A stretch of 5,903 nucleotides of DNA from DATKCN01 sp035513175 (GCA_035513175.1 DATKCN010000349.1:1-5903), one strand, 5' to 3'. Numbered from the stretch's first letter, positions 1-5,303 are shown. A program made the numbers and translations. The notes: generated by a model not told the origin, from the letters alone.

Positions 1-2
1 TC

Positions 3-569
3 TGCGGAGGACGGCTGATCCTCGGCGTCGGGCTGGGCTACCCGCCCCGCTCCGAGTTCGAGCGCTTCGGCGAGGACGCCGACGCCAAAGTCCGCGCGCG
101 GAAGCTCGACGAAGGGCTGGCCATTCTCGACGGGCTGTGGAGCGGCGAGCCGTTCACCTTCGATGGCGAGCACTACCATTTAAAGGAAACGACCTTCCTG
201 CCCCGGCCGGTCCAGACGCCCCGCATCCCGATCTGGATCGCCGGGCACTGGCCGAACAAGCCGCCCTTCCGCCGCGCCGCCCGCTGGGACGGCGTCTTTC
301 CGGAGAGCGTCGCGGCCGGGTGGGAGCAGACCATGCCGGTCGAGGATGTGCGGGCGGCTATGGAGTACATCCGCGTCCACCGCGAGAGCGACGCGCCGTT
401 CGACCTCGTCATCGGCGCGGACACGACCGGCACGGACCGGGAGCGGGACCGCGCCCACCTGGCGCCGTACATCGAGATGGGGCTGACATGGTGGGTTGAG
501 AACCTGCGGCCGACGCGCGGCACGTTCGAGCAGATGCGGGCGCGGCTGCGGCTCGGCCCGCCTGGCTAG
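3..569 (+). CDS. LLM-class flavin-dependent oxidoreductase, C-terminal 188 residues (5' end outside window)
   Basis: The frame is open from the left edge to a TAG at 567-569, so the N-terminal part (probably 90-120 residues) lies outside. The visible part starts with GRLILGVGLGYPP, followed by a glu/arg-rich helix (RARKLDEGLAILDGLWSGEP), FDGEHYHL, the PRPVQTPRIPIWIAGHWPNK strand-loop and a C-terminal GLTWWVENL stretch. These are typical of the luciferase-like monooxygenase TIM barrel (bacterial luciferase / F420- or FMN-dependent oxidoreductase superfamily). Such enzymes are cytoplasmic and oxidise small organic substrates with reduced flavin or F420. The substrate cannot be told from the sequence. 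The end (LRLGPPG) matches where this family usually stops, so the C-terminus appears complete. The last base of the stop codon (G569) is the first base of the inverted repeat bordering the downstream cassette. Family assignment is firm; specific function is unknown. Confidence 0.9.
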   Translation, partial: CGGRLILGVGLGYPPRSEFERFGEDADAKVRARKLDEGLAILDGLWSGEPFTFDGEHYHLKETTFLPRPVQTPRIPIWIAGHWPNKPPFRRAARWDGVFPESVAAGWEQTMPVEDVRAAMEYIRVHRESDAPFDLVIGADTTGTDRERDRAHLAPYIEMGLTWWVENLRPTRGTFEQMRARLRLGPPG

Positions 570-600
570 AGCCTGTTATGAACTTCAGGCTGGAAGGCGG
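569..600 (+). repeat. Left terminal inverted repeat of the GNAT cassette
   Basis: It pairs with 1236-1267. The outer 18 bases differ at only two positions from the right end. After position 586 the match resumes as GGCTG, GAA and CGG blocks with one-base gaps. Its inner part also forms a small local hairpin (AGCCTG 570-575 with CAGGCT 586-591), which might act as a weak terminator for the upstream oxidoreductase gene, although no T-tract follows. Confidence 0.72.
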
Positions 601-654
601 TAGCATGGAGCGCTGTCGTTGTAGTCTGATCGTACGTAGCTGAATAGAGACAGA

Positions 655-1206
655 ATGACGCCACGTCTCGAAACTCCGCGACTCATCCTACGGCAATTTG
701 CTCCCAGTGATTGGGACGCGGTCAATACGATGTTGTCCGATGCGGTAACAAACCGGTACATGCACTTTGCGACGTGGACGGAAGACCAACGCCGTCAATG
801 GTTCGATTGGTTCGTAACAAACGCGCAGCAACCTGATGCCAACGCGATCATTTGGGCCATTACGCGAAAAGATTCTGGGGACGTTATCGGCTATTTCGGC
901 ATCGGGACATCCAGCGATGCTGCCGTTCCGGGCGAGCGCGATTTTGGGTATCTGCTCAACCGCGCCTCGTGGAACCAGGGCTATATGACTGAAGCCTTGC
1001 GAGCCGTGCTTGCCTACGAGTTCGGCGCCCGCGGTACGCCGCGGCTCCGAGCGACATGTAACATCGCCAACCTGGCGTCGGCGCGCGTGATGGAAAAGGT
1101 CGGTATGCGCCGCGAGAAGACGGTGTTCGATGCCGAGTTTGAGGGCAAATGGGCGCAGCGGCATCACTACGCCATCACGACGGCAGAGTATGAGGCCCGG
1201 AGATAG
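655..1206 (+). CDS. GNAT-family N-acetyltransferase (RimJ/RimL-like, Acetyltransf_3 type)
   Basis: The 183-residue protein is a full-length GNAT. The N-terminal LETPRLILRQF is the beta-1 signature of the RimJ/RimL branch. Residues 95-123 (ERDFGYLL...NQGYMTEALRAVLAYEF) hold motif A, with NQGYMTEA taking the place of the acetyl-CoA pyrophosphate loop (Q/RxxGxG/A, here with a hydrophobic at the last position). NIANLASARVMEKVGM (136-151) is motif B. The enzyme is expected to move an acetyl group from acetyl-CoA to an amine of a protein N-terminus or small molecule in the cytoplasm; the substrate is not deducible. The ATG start fits the family, but the upstream GAGA is a weak ribosome site. The gene is the sole cargo of an inverted-repeat-bounded cassette and its GC content is visibly lower than that of the neighbours, so recent transfer is likely. 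Some members of this branch confer resistance to antibiotics or toxins, but nothing here shows that. Confidence 0.9.
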   Translation: MTPRLETPRLILRQFAPSDWDAVNTMLSDAVTNRYMHFATWTEDQRRQWFDWFVTNAQQPDANAIIWAITRKDSGDVIGYFGIGTSSDAAVPGERDFGYLLNRASWNQGYMTEALRAVLAYEFGARGTPRLRATCNIANLASARVMEKVGMRREKTVFDAEFEGKWAQRHHYAITTAEYEARR

Positions 1207-1235
1207 CGAAACTTCCTCTGGAAAGTGATCCTGTG

Positions 1236-1267
1236 CCGAGTTCTCAGCCGAAGTGCATAACACGCTC
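1236..1267 (-). repeat. Right terminal inverted repeat of the GNAT cassette
   Basis: Read on the minus strand from 1267 it begins GAGCGTGTTATGCACTTC and continues with GGCTG and further partial matches to the left end. The outermost C1267 (G on the minus strand), together with the adjacent TA (1268-1269), forms the TAG stop codon of the minus-strand SRPBCC gene. Confidence 0.72.
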
Positions 1268-1761
1268 TAATGCTCACCGAGCCGGGTCGGGAAGCGGTCC
1301 GGCACGAGATTCAACTGGATGCCATGCTCCAGCCAGGCCTTCAGGCCAGCAACAACCAGGGTGAAGCCACCGGTCGAGTCGAGCGCCTGCGCCACGACGG
1401 AGTCCGCGTCGCCGCTGAAGCCGGAATTCGCTGCCTCGAGAAACGTCGTGTCGTCGCCGTGAGGCGTGAAGCGCCACTCCACGGTCGTCGGGGTCTCATC
1501 GCCGGACCACCACTCCATGAGGATGCGCCGGTTGGGCTCCACCTGCTTGACGGCAACGTTGGCGAAGACGCCGTACATCTCCCAGTCCCAGCGCACCGTG
1601 GCGCCGGGCTCCAGCCGGCCGCTGCCCTTCGTGAACCAGAACTTGGACGTGATCGCCGGATCGACGATCGCCTCGAAGACCTCGGCGGCCGGCCTGCGAA
1701 TGAGCATCGCCGCCGTCGCCACCGGCGTCTGCGTTAGCTGCGTGTTCTCCGTCGTCGACAT
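1267..1761 (-). CDS. SRPBCC / AHSA1-like (START-superfamily) protein
   Basis: The 164-residue cytoplasmic protein starts at ATG 1761-1759 (MSTTENTQLTQ). The start is chosen because a GGGGGCAGG purine run lies just upstream and because the further upstream extension, to 1998, covers the neighbouring MBL start and has no family character. AAMLIRRPAAEVFEAIVDPAITSKFWFTKG (18-46) is the hallmark first strand and helices of the AHSA1/activator-of-Hsp90-homologue branch of SRPBCC. It is followed by the beta-grip (VRWDWEMYGVFANVAVKQVEPNRRILMEW) and the long C-terminal helix ending WLEHGIQLNL. The fold forms a deep hydrophobic ligand pocket. Members bind lipids or polyketides or act as stress proteins; this one's ligand is unknown. 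It diverges from the MBL hydrolase gene. Its stop TAG is shared with the border of the GNAT cassette, yet the length is normal for the family, so it is not obviously truncated. Confidence 0.88.
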   Translation of the reverse strand: MSTTENTQLTQTPVATAAMLIRRPAAEVFEAIVDPAITSKFWFTKGSGRLEPGATVRWDWEMYGVFANVAVKQVEPNRRILMEWWSGDETPTTVEWRFTPHGDDTTFLEAANSGFSGDADSVVAQALDSTGGFTLVVAGLKAWLEHGIQLNLVPDRFPTRLGEH

Positions 1762-1897
1762 GCCTGCCCCCGTTCCGTTCGCGTCGTTGTCGCGCGCCCG
1801 TATCGTAGCAACTCCCCGCGCCACGCGGTCACCACTGCGCGCGACTCCCTGTACACTGCGTCCCACACGCGAACCGATCGGCAGGAGGTTTCCCGAC
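1762..1897. promoter_or_regulatory. Divergent promoter region between SRPBCC and MBL genes
   Basis: This 136-bp gap separates two genes transcribed away from each other, so it must hold both promoters unless they are expressed from further away. On the minus strand TACGAT (1807-1802) is a plausible -10 box for the SRPBCC gene. On the plus strand TACACT (1852-1857) is a plausible -10 for the MBL gene. Neither has a convincing -35 at 16-18 bp. A GGTCACC heptamer-like palindrome core at 1827-1833 lies between them and could be either a weak -35 or an operator half. The exact boxes are tentative. Confidence 0.4.
1883..1889 (+). promoter_or_regulatory. Strong ribosome binding site AGGAGGT for the MBL gene
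   Basis: AGGAGGT sits 8 bases before ATG 1898. This near-perfect Shine-Dalgarno fixes the MBL start and rules out the 144-codon upstream extension of the same frame, which would overlap the divergent SRPBCC gene. Confidence 0.85.
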
Positions 1898-2695
1898 ATG
1901 ACGAAATACCTGTGCGTCACTTGTGGCACGCAGTACCCGCCCAGCGACGGACCGCCGGCAGGCTGTCCCATCTGCGAGGACGACCGGCAGTACATCAACC
2001 GCGCCGGTCAAATGTGGACGACGCTGGAGGAGCGGCAGGGCCAGCACCGCAACGTCTTCGAGCCGGTGGCGGAGGGGCTGTGGACGGTCAGCACGACGCC
2101 GAAGCTGGGCATCGGCCAGCGCGCGCACCTGCTGCGCACCGGCGGCGGCAACATCCTCTGGGACTGCCTCGCGTATCTGGACGACGCGGCGGTCGCGCAG
2201 ATCAACAGCCTCGGCGGGCTGTCGGCCATCGCCATCTCGCATCCGCACTTCCACACGACCATGCTCGACTGGAGTCACGCCTTCGGCGACATCCCGGTCT
2301 ACGTGCACCGCGACAATGCGCCGTGGGTCGTGCAGCCGGGCGACGCGGTGCGCTACTGGGACGACGCGGCGCTGGAGATCGCGCCGGGCGTGACACTCGT
2401 CCACTGCGGCGGGCACTTCCCCGGCAGCAGCGTGCTGTACTGGGCTGATGGCGAGGGGGCGCTCTTCACTGGCGACACGATCTACATCGTGGCCGACCCG
2501 CGCTGGGTGACGTTCATGTACTCCTACCCCAACTTGATCCCGCTCGACGCCGCGAGCGTGCGCGGCATCGCGAGCGCCGTGCGTCCCTACGAGTTCGAGC
2601 GGCTCTACGACCCCTTCAGCCTGCCAATCGAGCACGCCGCCGCCGCCATCGTGCAGCGTTCGGCGGAGCGGTACGTGCAGCGAATTGGCGGCTAA
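1898..2695 (+). CDS. MBL-fold metallo-hydrolase-like protein with N-terminal zinc ribbon
   Basis: The protein has 265 residues. The N-terminus has a rubredoxin-like zinc ribbon (Cys6, Cys9, Cys23, Cys26: CVTCG ... CPICED). The metallo-beta-lactamase-like domain follows, with SHPHFH (114-119), GGHFPGSSVL (His173) and FTGDTI (Asp193), so the core alpha-beta/beta-alpha metal ligands are present at three of the usual stations. The first motif is HPHFHT rather than HxHxDH: the Asp-His pair that binds the second metal is replaced by His119-Thr120. Such replacement occurs in this hydrolase subfamily and suggests a mononuclear or altered site. The C-terminal helices (FMYSYPNLIPL ... RSAERYVQRI) are typical of the subfamily. 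It is cytoplasmic with no signal peptide, and the substrate is unknown. Its TAA stop overlaps the convergent antitoxin gene's TAG by two bases. Confidence 0.85.
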   Translation: MTKYLCVTCGTQYPPSDGPPAGCPICEDDRQYINRAGQMWTTLEERQGQHRNVFEPVAEGLWTVSTTPKLGIGQRAHLLRTGGGNILWDCLAYLDDAAVAQINSLGGLSAIAISHPHFHTTMLDWSHAFGDIPVYVHRDNAPWVVQPGDAVRYWDDAALEIAPGVTLVHCGGHFPGSSVLYWADGEGALFTGDTIYIVADPRWVTFMYSYPNLIPLDAASVRGIASAVRPYEFERLYDPFSLPIEHAAAAIVQRSAERYVQRIGG

Positions 2696-3033
2696 CCGCT
2701 GGTTGCAGCCCGTTTCGTTTCGTGGAACGTTGACCGGGGCGCGATGGTGACATCGACCCGGCGGAACCCGCCCAAGCTGTCTGAGATCGACGCGCGAGTC
2801 TGGATCTGACCCCCGGGCTCGGACATTTGCAGCGCGGCGTGCCGGATGAACTCCGACAGCTTCATCCCGCTCGCGTTGGCCGCGTCGGCCACGCGCTCGA
2901 AATCGTCTCGCGGGAACGCCACGGACACGACGGCACGTCGATGCTTCGGAGGCTGATGAACCTGCGCCTGGGTCTCGTCCCACGTATCAGGGTCTTCGAG
3001 TTCCTTCAATTCCTTCTCGCTCCATCTTGCCAT
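2692..3033 (-). CDS. Ribbon-helix-helix (CopG/Arc-type) antitoxin, BrnA-like
   Basis: The 113-residue protein starts at MARWSEKELKELEDP. An in-frame ATG 12 bases upstream (3045) is the alternative start, but its purine run GAGAGAGG abuts it with no spacing, whereas AAGGG lies 4 bases before the chosen ATG. After a charged N-terminal segment comes a ribbon-helix-helix fold: strand RAVVSVAFP (33-41), helix 1 DDFERVADAANASG, helix 2 KLSEFIRHAALQM (58-70). This fold dimerises and binds DNA through the strand. A 40-residue tail (71-113) has no recognised domain. The gene follows the putative toxin gene by 56 bp (44 bp if 3045 is used) on the same strand, the toxin-first order seen in BrnT/BrnA systems. 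The likely role is to neutralise the toxin and repress the operon through the repeats at 3403-3435. The antitoxin call is inference from fold and context. Confidence 0.72.
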   Translation of the reverse strand: MARWSEKELKELEDPDTWDETQAQVHQPPKHRRAVVSVAFPRDDFERVADAANASGMKLSEFIRHAALQMSEPGGQIQTRASISDSLGGFRRVDVTIAPRSTFHETKRAATSG

Positions 3034-3089
3034 GTGACCCTTCATCCTCTCTCACGTTGCTGAAATCGTCACGCCAGCCGATGTCTCGT

Positions 3090-3386
3090 TCAGCGGGTTC
3101 TCGGCAGCAGCGCATATTCGCTGCCCTTGCAGTACCAGGCGGTGATTGGCCGCCAGATCACTGGATCGTGGGTTGGCTCGATTGGAATGGCGATACAGCG
3201 GCCACTGCTGTCCACTCCGATCAGAATGTATGGCGCGCGTCGATTCTTCCGGTTTGGAAGGACGGAGAACGGGCGATTGAGTACAGCGTCGACTTGACGA
3301 GGCATGATGCCGTGGCTCCAGAACTTCTCCTCGTTCTCGTCGTCCAGGTCCAGCGCTTCAACCGTGACGGTTGACAGCGCCCACAA
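3090..3386 (-). CDS. Putative BrnT-like (RelE-fold) toxin of a type II toxin-antitoxin pair
   Basis: This is a small protein of 98 residues. LDLDDENEEKFWSHGIMPRQVDAVL (12-36) resembles the BrnT opening pattern (Asp/Glu, Lys, HGI, then a helix leading to a V-L/F turn). RAPYILIGVDSSGRCIAIPIEP (50-71) and IWRPITAWYCKGSEYALL (77-94) correspond to the central beta hairpin and final strand with the GR and R-x-I/V-x-A signatures. BrnT proteins are RelE-like ribonucleases that cut mRNA; catalytic residues could not be verified here. The start is TTG (3386-3384): an in-frame TAA lies a few codons upstream and no ATG occurs before residue 28. GGGAG directly abuts this TTG, and a -10 box TAGAAT lies at 3400-3395, so the mRNA may be leaderless or nearly so. 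The antitoxin gene follows downstream. A DUF of unknown function with similar architecture is the alternative. Confidence 0.6.
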   Translation of the reverse strand: MWALSTVTVEALDLDDENEEKFWSHGIMPRQVDAVLNRPFSVLPNRKNRRAPYILIGVDSSGRCIAIPIEPTHDPVIWRPITAWYCKGSEYALLPRTR

Positions 3387-3394
3387 CTCCCGTT

Positions 3395-3400
3395 ATTCTA
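3395..3400 (-). promoter_or_regulatory. -10 box TAGAAT of the toxin-antitoxin operon
   Basis: TAGAAT on the minus strand differs from TATAAT at one position. Transcription would begin at about 3387-3389, essentially at the TTG start codon of the toxin, implying a leaderless or very short leader. No good -35 is seen at 16-18 bp; that space is occupied by the direct repeats. Confidence 0.5.
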
Positions 3401-3402
3401 CG

Positions 3403-3435
3403 ATTGTAGTGAGACTGTAGTTGCATTGTAGTACA
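3403..3435. repeat. Three 11-bp-phased direct repeats with a palindrome: probable operator
   Basis: ATTGTAGT (3403-3410), ACTGTAGT (3414-3421) and ATTGTAGT (3425-3432) are spaced exactly 11 bp apart, about one helical turn, so their faces align. The third copy extends into TGTA-G-TACA (3427-3435), a perfect palindrome around G. CTAC (3398-3401) and GTAG (3406-3409) form another inverted pair around GATT. Short TGTA-type sites in phased tandem are the kind of target that ribbon-helix-helix repressors bind cooperatively. The array lies between the toxin -10 box and the divergent gene at 3454, so binding could control both. The repeats are seen directly; the operator role is inference. Confidence 0.6.
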
Positions 3436-3453
3436 TGGTCCGAGGTTTCGCAA

Positions 3454-3885
3454 GTGGATGACATCGAGATAGATAACGACTGCACGGTCGAGTGGCTGAT
3501 CCTGGGGGACTTTGCCGAGGTGCTCAATGGCAAGCTGTACCTCATGGGCGGCGGCTGGGATGTCATTTCCGTAACGCAAAGCATGCCGACACATCGGACT
3601 GTGGGCGTTGCCGTGGCAGTACGCATACCGTGGAACCGCACGAACGAGGCGCATACGCTTGTTGTCGAGATTCAGGATGATGATGCTCGATCCACTCTTG
3701 CGCGAATCGATGGTCAGCTCGAGGTCGGTCGGCCCCCGCGGTATCCCAAGGGACAAGCGCAACGGATCCAGATTGCGCTGAACATTCCTCTGCGGTTCGA
3801 CCACGCAGGGGGTTACACGGTCATTGGCCGCGTTGATGACGAGCAGGAAACGCGGGCGCCGTTCCTCGTCGATGTGATGATGTAG
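3454..3885 (+). CDS. DUF6941-like conserved hypothetical protein
   Basis: The 143-residue protein starts with GTG 3454; GAGG at 3442-3445 lies 8 bases before it. An in-frame TTG at 3421 is possible but would lie within the repeat array. Features: TVEWLILGDFAEVLNGKLYLMGGGWDVI (11-38), a beta-rich core VGVAVAVRIPWNRTNEAHTLVVEIQDDD (50-77), GQLEVGRPPRYPKGQAQRIQIALNIPL (87-113) and a final strand pair. The pattern of GKLYLMGGGWD, a PWN-T-N turn and VGRPP matches, as far as I recall, the DUF6941 family, whose function is unknown. The composition looks like an all-beta sandwich, with no signal peptide or membrane segment. It is divergent from the toxin gene and shares its 67-bp control region, so co-regulation is possible. 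A role in the toxin-antitoxin system is not shown. Confidence 0.75.
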   Translation: MDDIEIDNDCTVEWLILGDFAEVLNGKLYLMGGGWDVISVTQSMPTHRTVGVAVAVRIPWNRTNEAHTLVVEIQDDDARSTLARIDGQLEVGRPPRYPKGQAQRIQIALNIPLRFDHAGGYTVIGRVDDEQETRAPFLVDVMM

Positions 3886-4076
3886 AGGCGTCATCGGGAG
3901 ATCGCCAACAGCCATGCACAAGCTGAACGCCGCAATCTGTCTCGCCAAGTCGCCATAAACGCATATCATCGTCGTGATTACTGCCGACTGATGTGCAGCC
4001 CCACGAGTGCTGCGATGACGCCCCCGTTACTATCGTCAAACCGATACTGTCGCGAGGGAACGTGAGGCGGTGAGCG
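3886..4076. other. Intergenic region with a 10-bp inverted repeat pair and the M24 gene leader
   Basis: No convincing gene is seen in these 191 bases. GGCGTCATCG (3887-3896) and CGATGACGCC (4013-4022) are perfect inverted copies enclosing 116 bp, starting one base after the DUF6941-like stop. Near the right end TACTAT (4028-4033) and GATACT (4043-4048) are possible -10 boxes for the M24 gene, without good -35 partners. GAGGCGG (4064-4070) is its ribosome site, 6 bases before ATG 4077. Confidence 0.5.
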
Positions 4077-5303
4077 ATGTCACACTCCGAGCAACCGATG
4101 GACTATCCCTGCATCGTGCCCTACGACGCCAGAACCCGCGCTGAATGGATCGAGTGGACCGTGCCGCGGGAGGAGTACGAGACGCGCATCGCCCGCACCC
4201 GCGACGAGATGCGCCGGACCGGGCTGGACGGCCTGCTCGTCACCGGCAGCACCGGCGACCCCGGTGGCATCGCGTACCTGACCAACTACACGCCCCGCTT
4301 CGGCAACACCTGGCTGCTGCTGCCGTTGGAGGGCGAGCCGGTCGCGCTGACCGACGCCATGCTGCACGGCGAGCCGATGCACTCGATGCTCTGGAACGTC
4401 TGGCTGGACGATCTGCGGCCCGCCTCGGCGCGTCCCGGATCACCACCGGGCACGCTGAGTGAGTTGTGCGCGGGGGCCATCCGCGAGCTGCGGCTGGACC
4501 GCGGCCGCGTCGGCGTCTACTCCCCCGCAACGCTGTCGATGGCGCACGGCGCTGCGCTGCGGGCGGCGCTGCCGGGGGTCGACTGGGCCGACGGGACGCT
4601 GGCTGCCCTGCGGCCCCGCGCGATCAAGTCCGCCAACGAGATCGCCTACATGCGCCGCGCCTGCGAGATCACCGCCCTCGGGCTCGAAGCCGCCGAAGCC
4701 GCCTCCCGGCCCGGTGCCAGCGAGCGCGAGATCGCCAACGCGGCCCATGCGGCCATGTTCGAGGCGGGCTGCGAAGAGCTCGGCTTCGACACTGCCGTCA
4801 GCAGCGGTCCGCGCGCTGGGCTCAAGCACGCCGCTCCCACCGCGCGGCGCGTGCAGGACGGCGAGCTGCTCTTCCTTGACATGGGCGCCGTGGTGGCCGG
4901 CTATCACGCCGACATGTCGCGCTGCGTCGTGGCGGGCACGGCGGGACCCGCAGCGCAGGTGATGCTCAACGCCGCGGCGGCGATCTTCGAGGAGACGCTC
5001 GCGGCGGTCCGTCCGGGCAACAGCGTGCGCGACATCTATCGCGCCGCCGAGCAGGCCGCGCAGCGCGAAGGGATGGCGGACGACTACATGCCGAACGGGC
5101 TCGGCCACGGGCTGGGGCTGTCACTCTGGGAGCTGCCGTTCCTGTCCCCGAACGACGAGACCGTGCTTGAGCCCGGCATGATCTTCGCGCTGGAGCCGAT
5201 GCTGGTGCGCTACGGCGCCGGCACGGCGGTCGTGGAGGAGACCGTGCTGGTGACAGCCTCTGGCGGCGAGCCGCTCTCGGGCAGGTCCGCGAACCGCCGC
5301 TGA
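4077..5303 (+). CDS. M24-family metallopeptidase (Xaa-Pro aminopeptidase/dipeptidase-like)
   Basis: The 408-residue protein has the creatinase/prolidase two-domain plan. The N-terminal domain (about 30-175) is REEYETRIARTRDEMRRTGLDGLLVTG ... GIAYLTNYTPRFGN. The catalytic pita-bread domain (about 180-400) begins ALRPRAIKSANEIAYMRRACEIT. All five dinuclear metal ligands of the family are present: Asp268 (LFLDMGA), Asp279 (HADMSR), His344 (GLGHGLGL), Glu373 (ALEPML) and Glu387 (AVVEET). His251 (LKHAAP) fits the conserved substrate histidine. Family members cleave Xaa-Pro bonds or act on creatine-like compounds in the cytoplasm; the exact substrate is open. The start ATG 4077 has GAGGCGG 6 bases upstream. 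The gene appears monocistronic, with a strong hairpin 73 bp after its stop. The composition is typical backbone high GC. Confidence 0.92.
   Translation: MSHSEQPMDYPCIVPYDARTRAEWIEWTVPREEYETRIARTRDEMRRTGLDGLLVTGSTGDPGGIAYLTNYTPRFGNTWLLLPLEGEPVALTDAMLHGEPMHSMLWNVWLDDLRPASARPGSPPGTLSELCAGAIRELRLDRGRVGVYSPATLSMAHGAALRAALPGVDWADGTLAALRPRAIKSANEIAYMRRACEITALGLEAAEAASRPGASEREIANAAHAAMFEAGCEELGFDTAVSSGPRAGLKHAAPTARRVQDGELLFLDMGAVVAGYHADMSRCVVAGTAGPAAQVMLNAAAAIFEETLAAVRPGNSVRDIYRAAEQAAQREGMADDYMPNGLGHGLGLSLWELPFLSPNDETVLEPGMIFALEPMLVRYGAGTAVVEETVLVTASGGEPLSGRSANRR

Larger units (their letters stand above)
569..1267. mobile_element. Putative non-autonomous transposon-like cassette carrying a GNAT gene, no transposase
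   Basis: This 699-bp segment is bounded by inverted repeats. The left end reads GAGCCTGTTATGAACTTC (569-586). The right end, on the minus strand, reads GAGCGTGTTATGCACTTC (1267-1250), which is 16/18 identical. With one single-base gap in each copy the match extends to about 32 bp. The dinucleotide TA lies directly outside both ends (567-568 and 1268-1269), consistent with a TA target duplication. The only gene inside is the acetyltransferase at 655-1206. There is no room for a transposase, so movement would need one supplied in trans. Sampled composition inside is about 55% GC, clearly below the flanking genes. The ends loosely recall IS5- or IS630-type termini, but the family cannot be settled by eye. 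An alternative is a decayed IS in which the GNAT replaced the transposase. Confidence 0.7.

Noticed and set aside
570..591. Terminator for the oxidoreductase gene (AGCCTG/CAGGCT hairpin)
   Set aside because: The 6-bp stem with a 10-base loop and no T-tract is weak and is explained as part of the element's terminal repeat.
688..1263. 191-residue minus-strand open frame inside the GNAT cassette, considered as a possible transposase
   Set aside because: It mirrors the GNAT gene, has no DDE or HUH pattern and no RBS. The plus-strand GNAT is clearly the real gene.
1762..1998. N-terminal extension of the SRPBCC gene to ATG 1998
   Set aside because: It would run across the divergent MBL start and its RBS, and the added 79 residues do not resemble the family.
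1829..2983. 384-residue minus-strand open frame
   Set aside because: It lies antisense over the MBL gene, is arginine/histidine-rich with no domain pattern, and the plus-strand gene has a perfect RBS and clear motifs. It is a high-GC shadow.
3358..3969. 203-residue minus-strand open frame over the DUF6941-like gene
   Set aside because: It would overlap the toxin start and promoter and shows no family features, while the opposite strand has a recognisable family pattern and RBS.
4440..5108. 222-residue minus-strand open frame
   Set aside because: Antisense to the catalytic domain of the M24 peptidase with low-complexity composition; a shadow.
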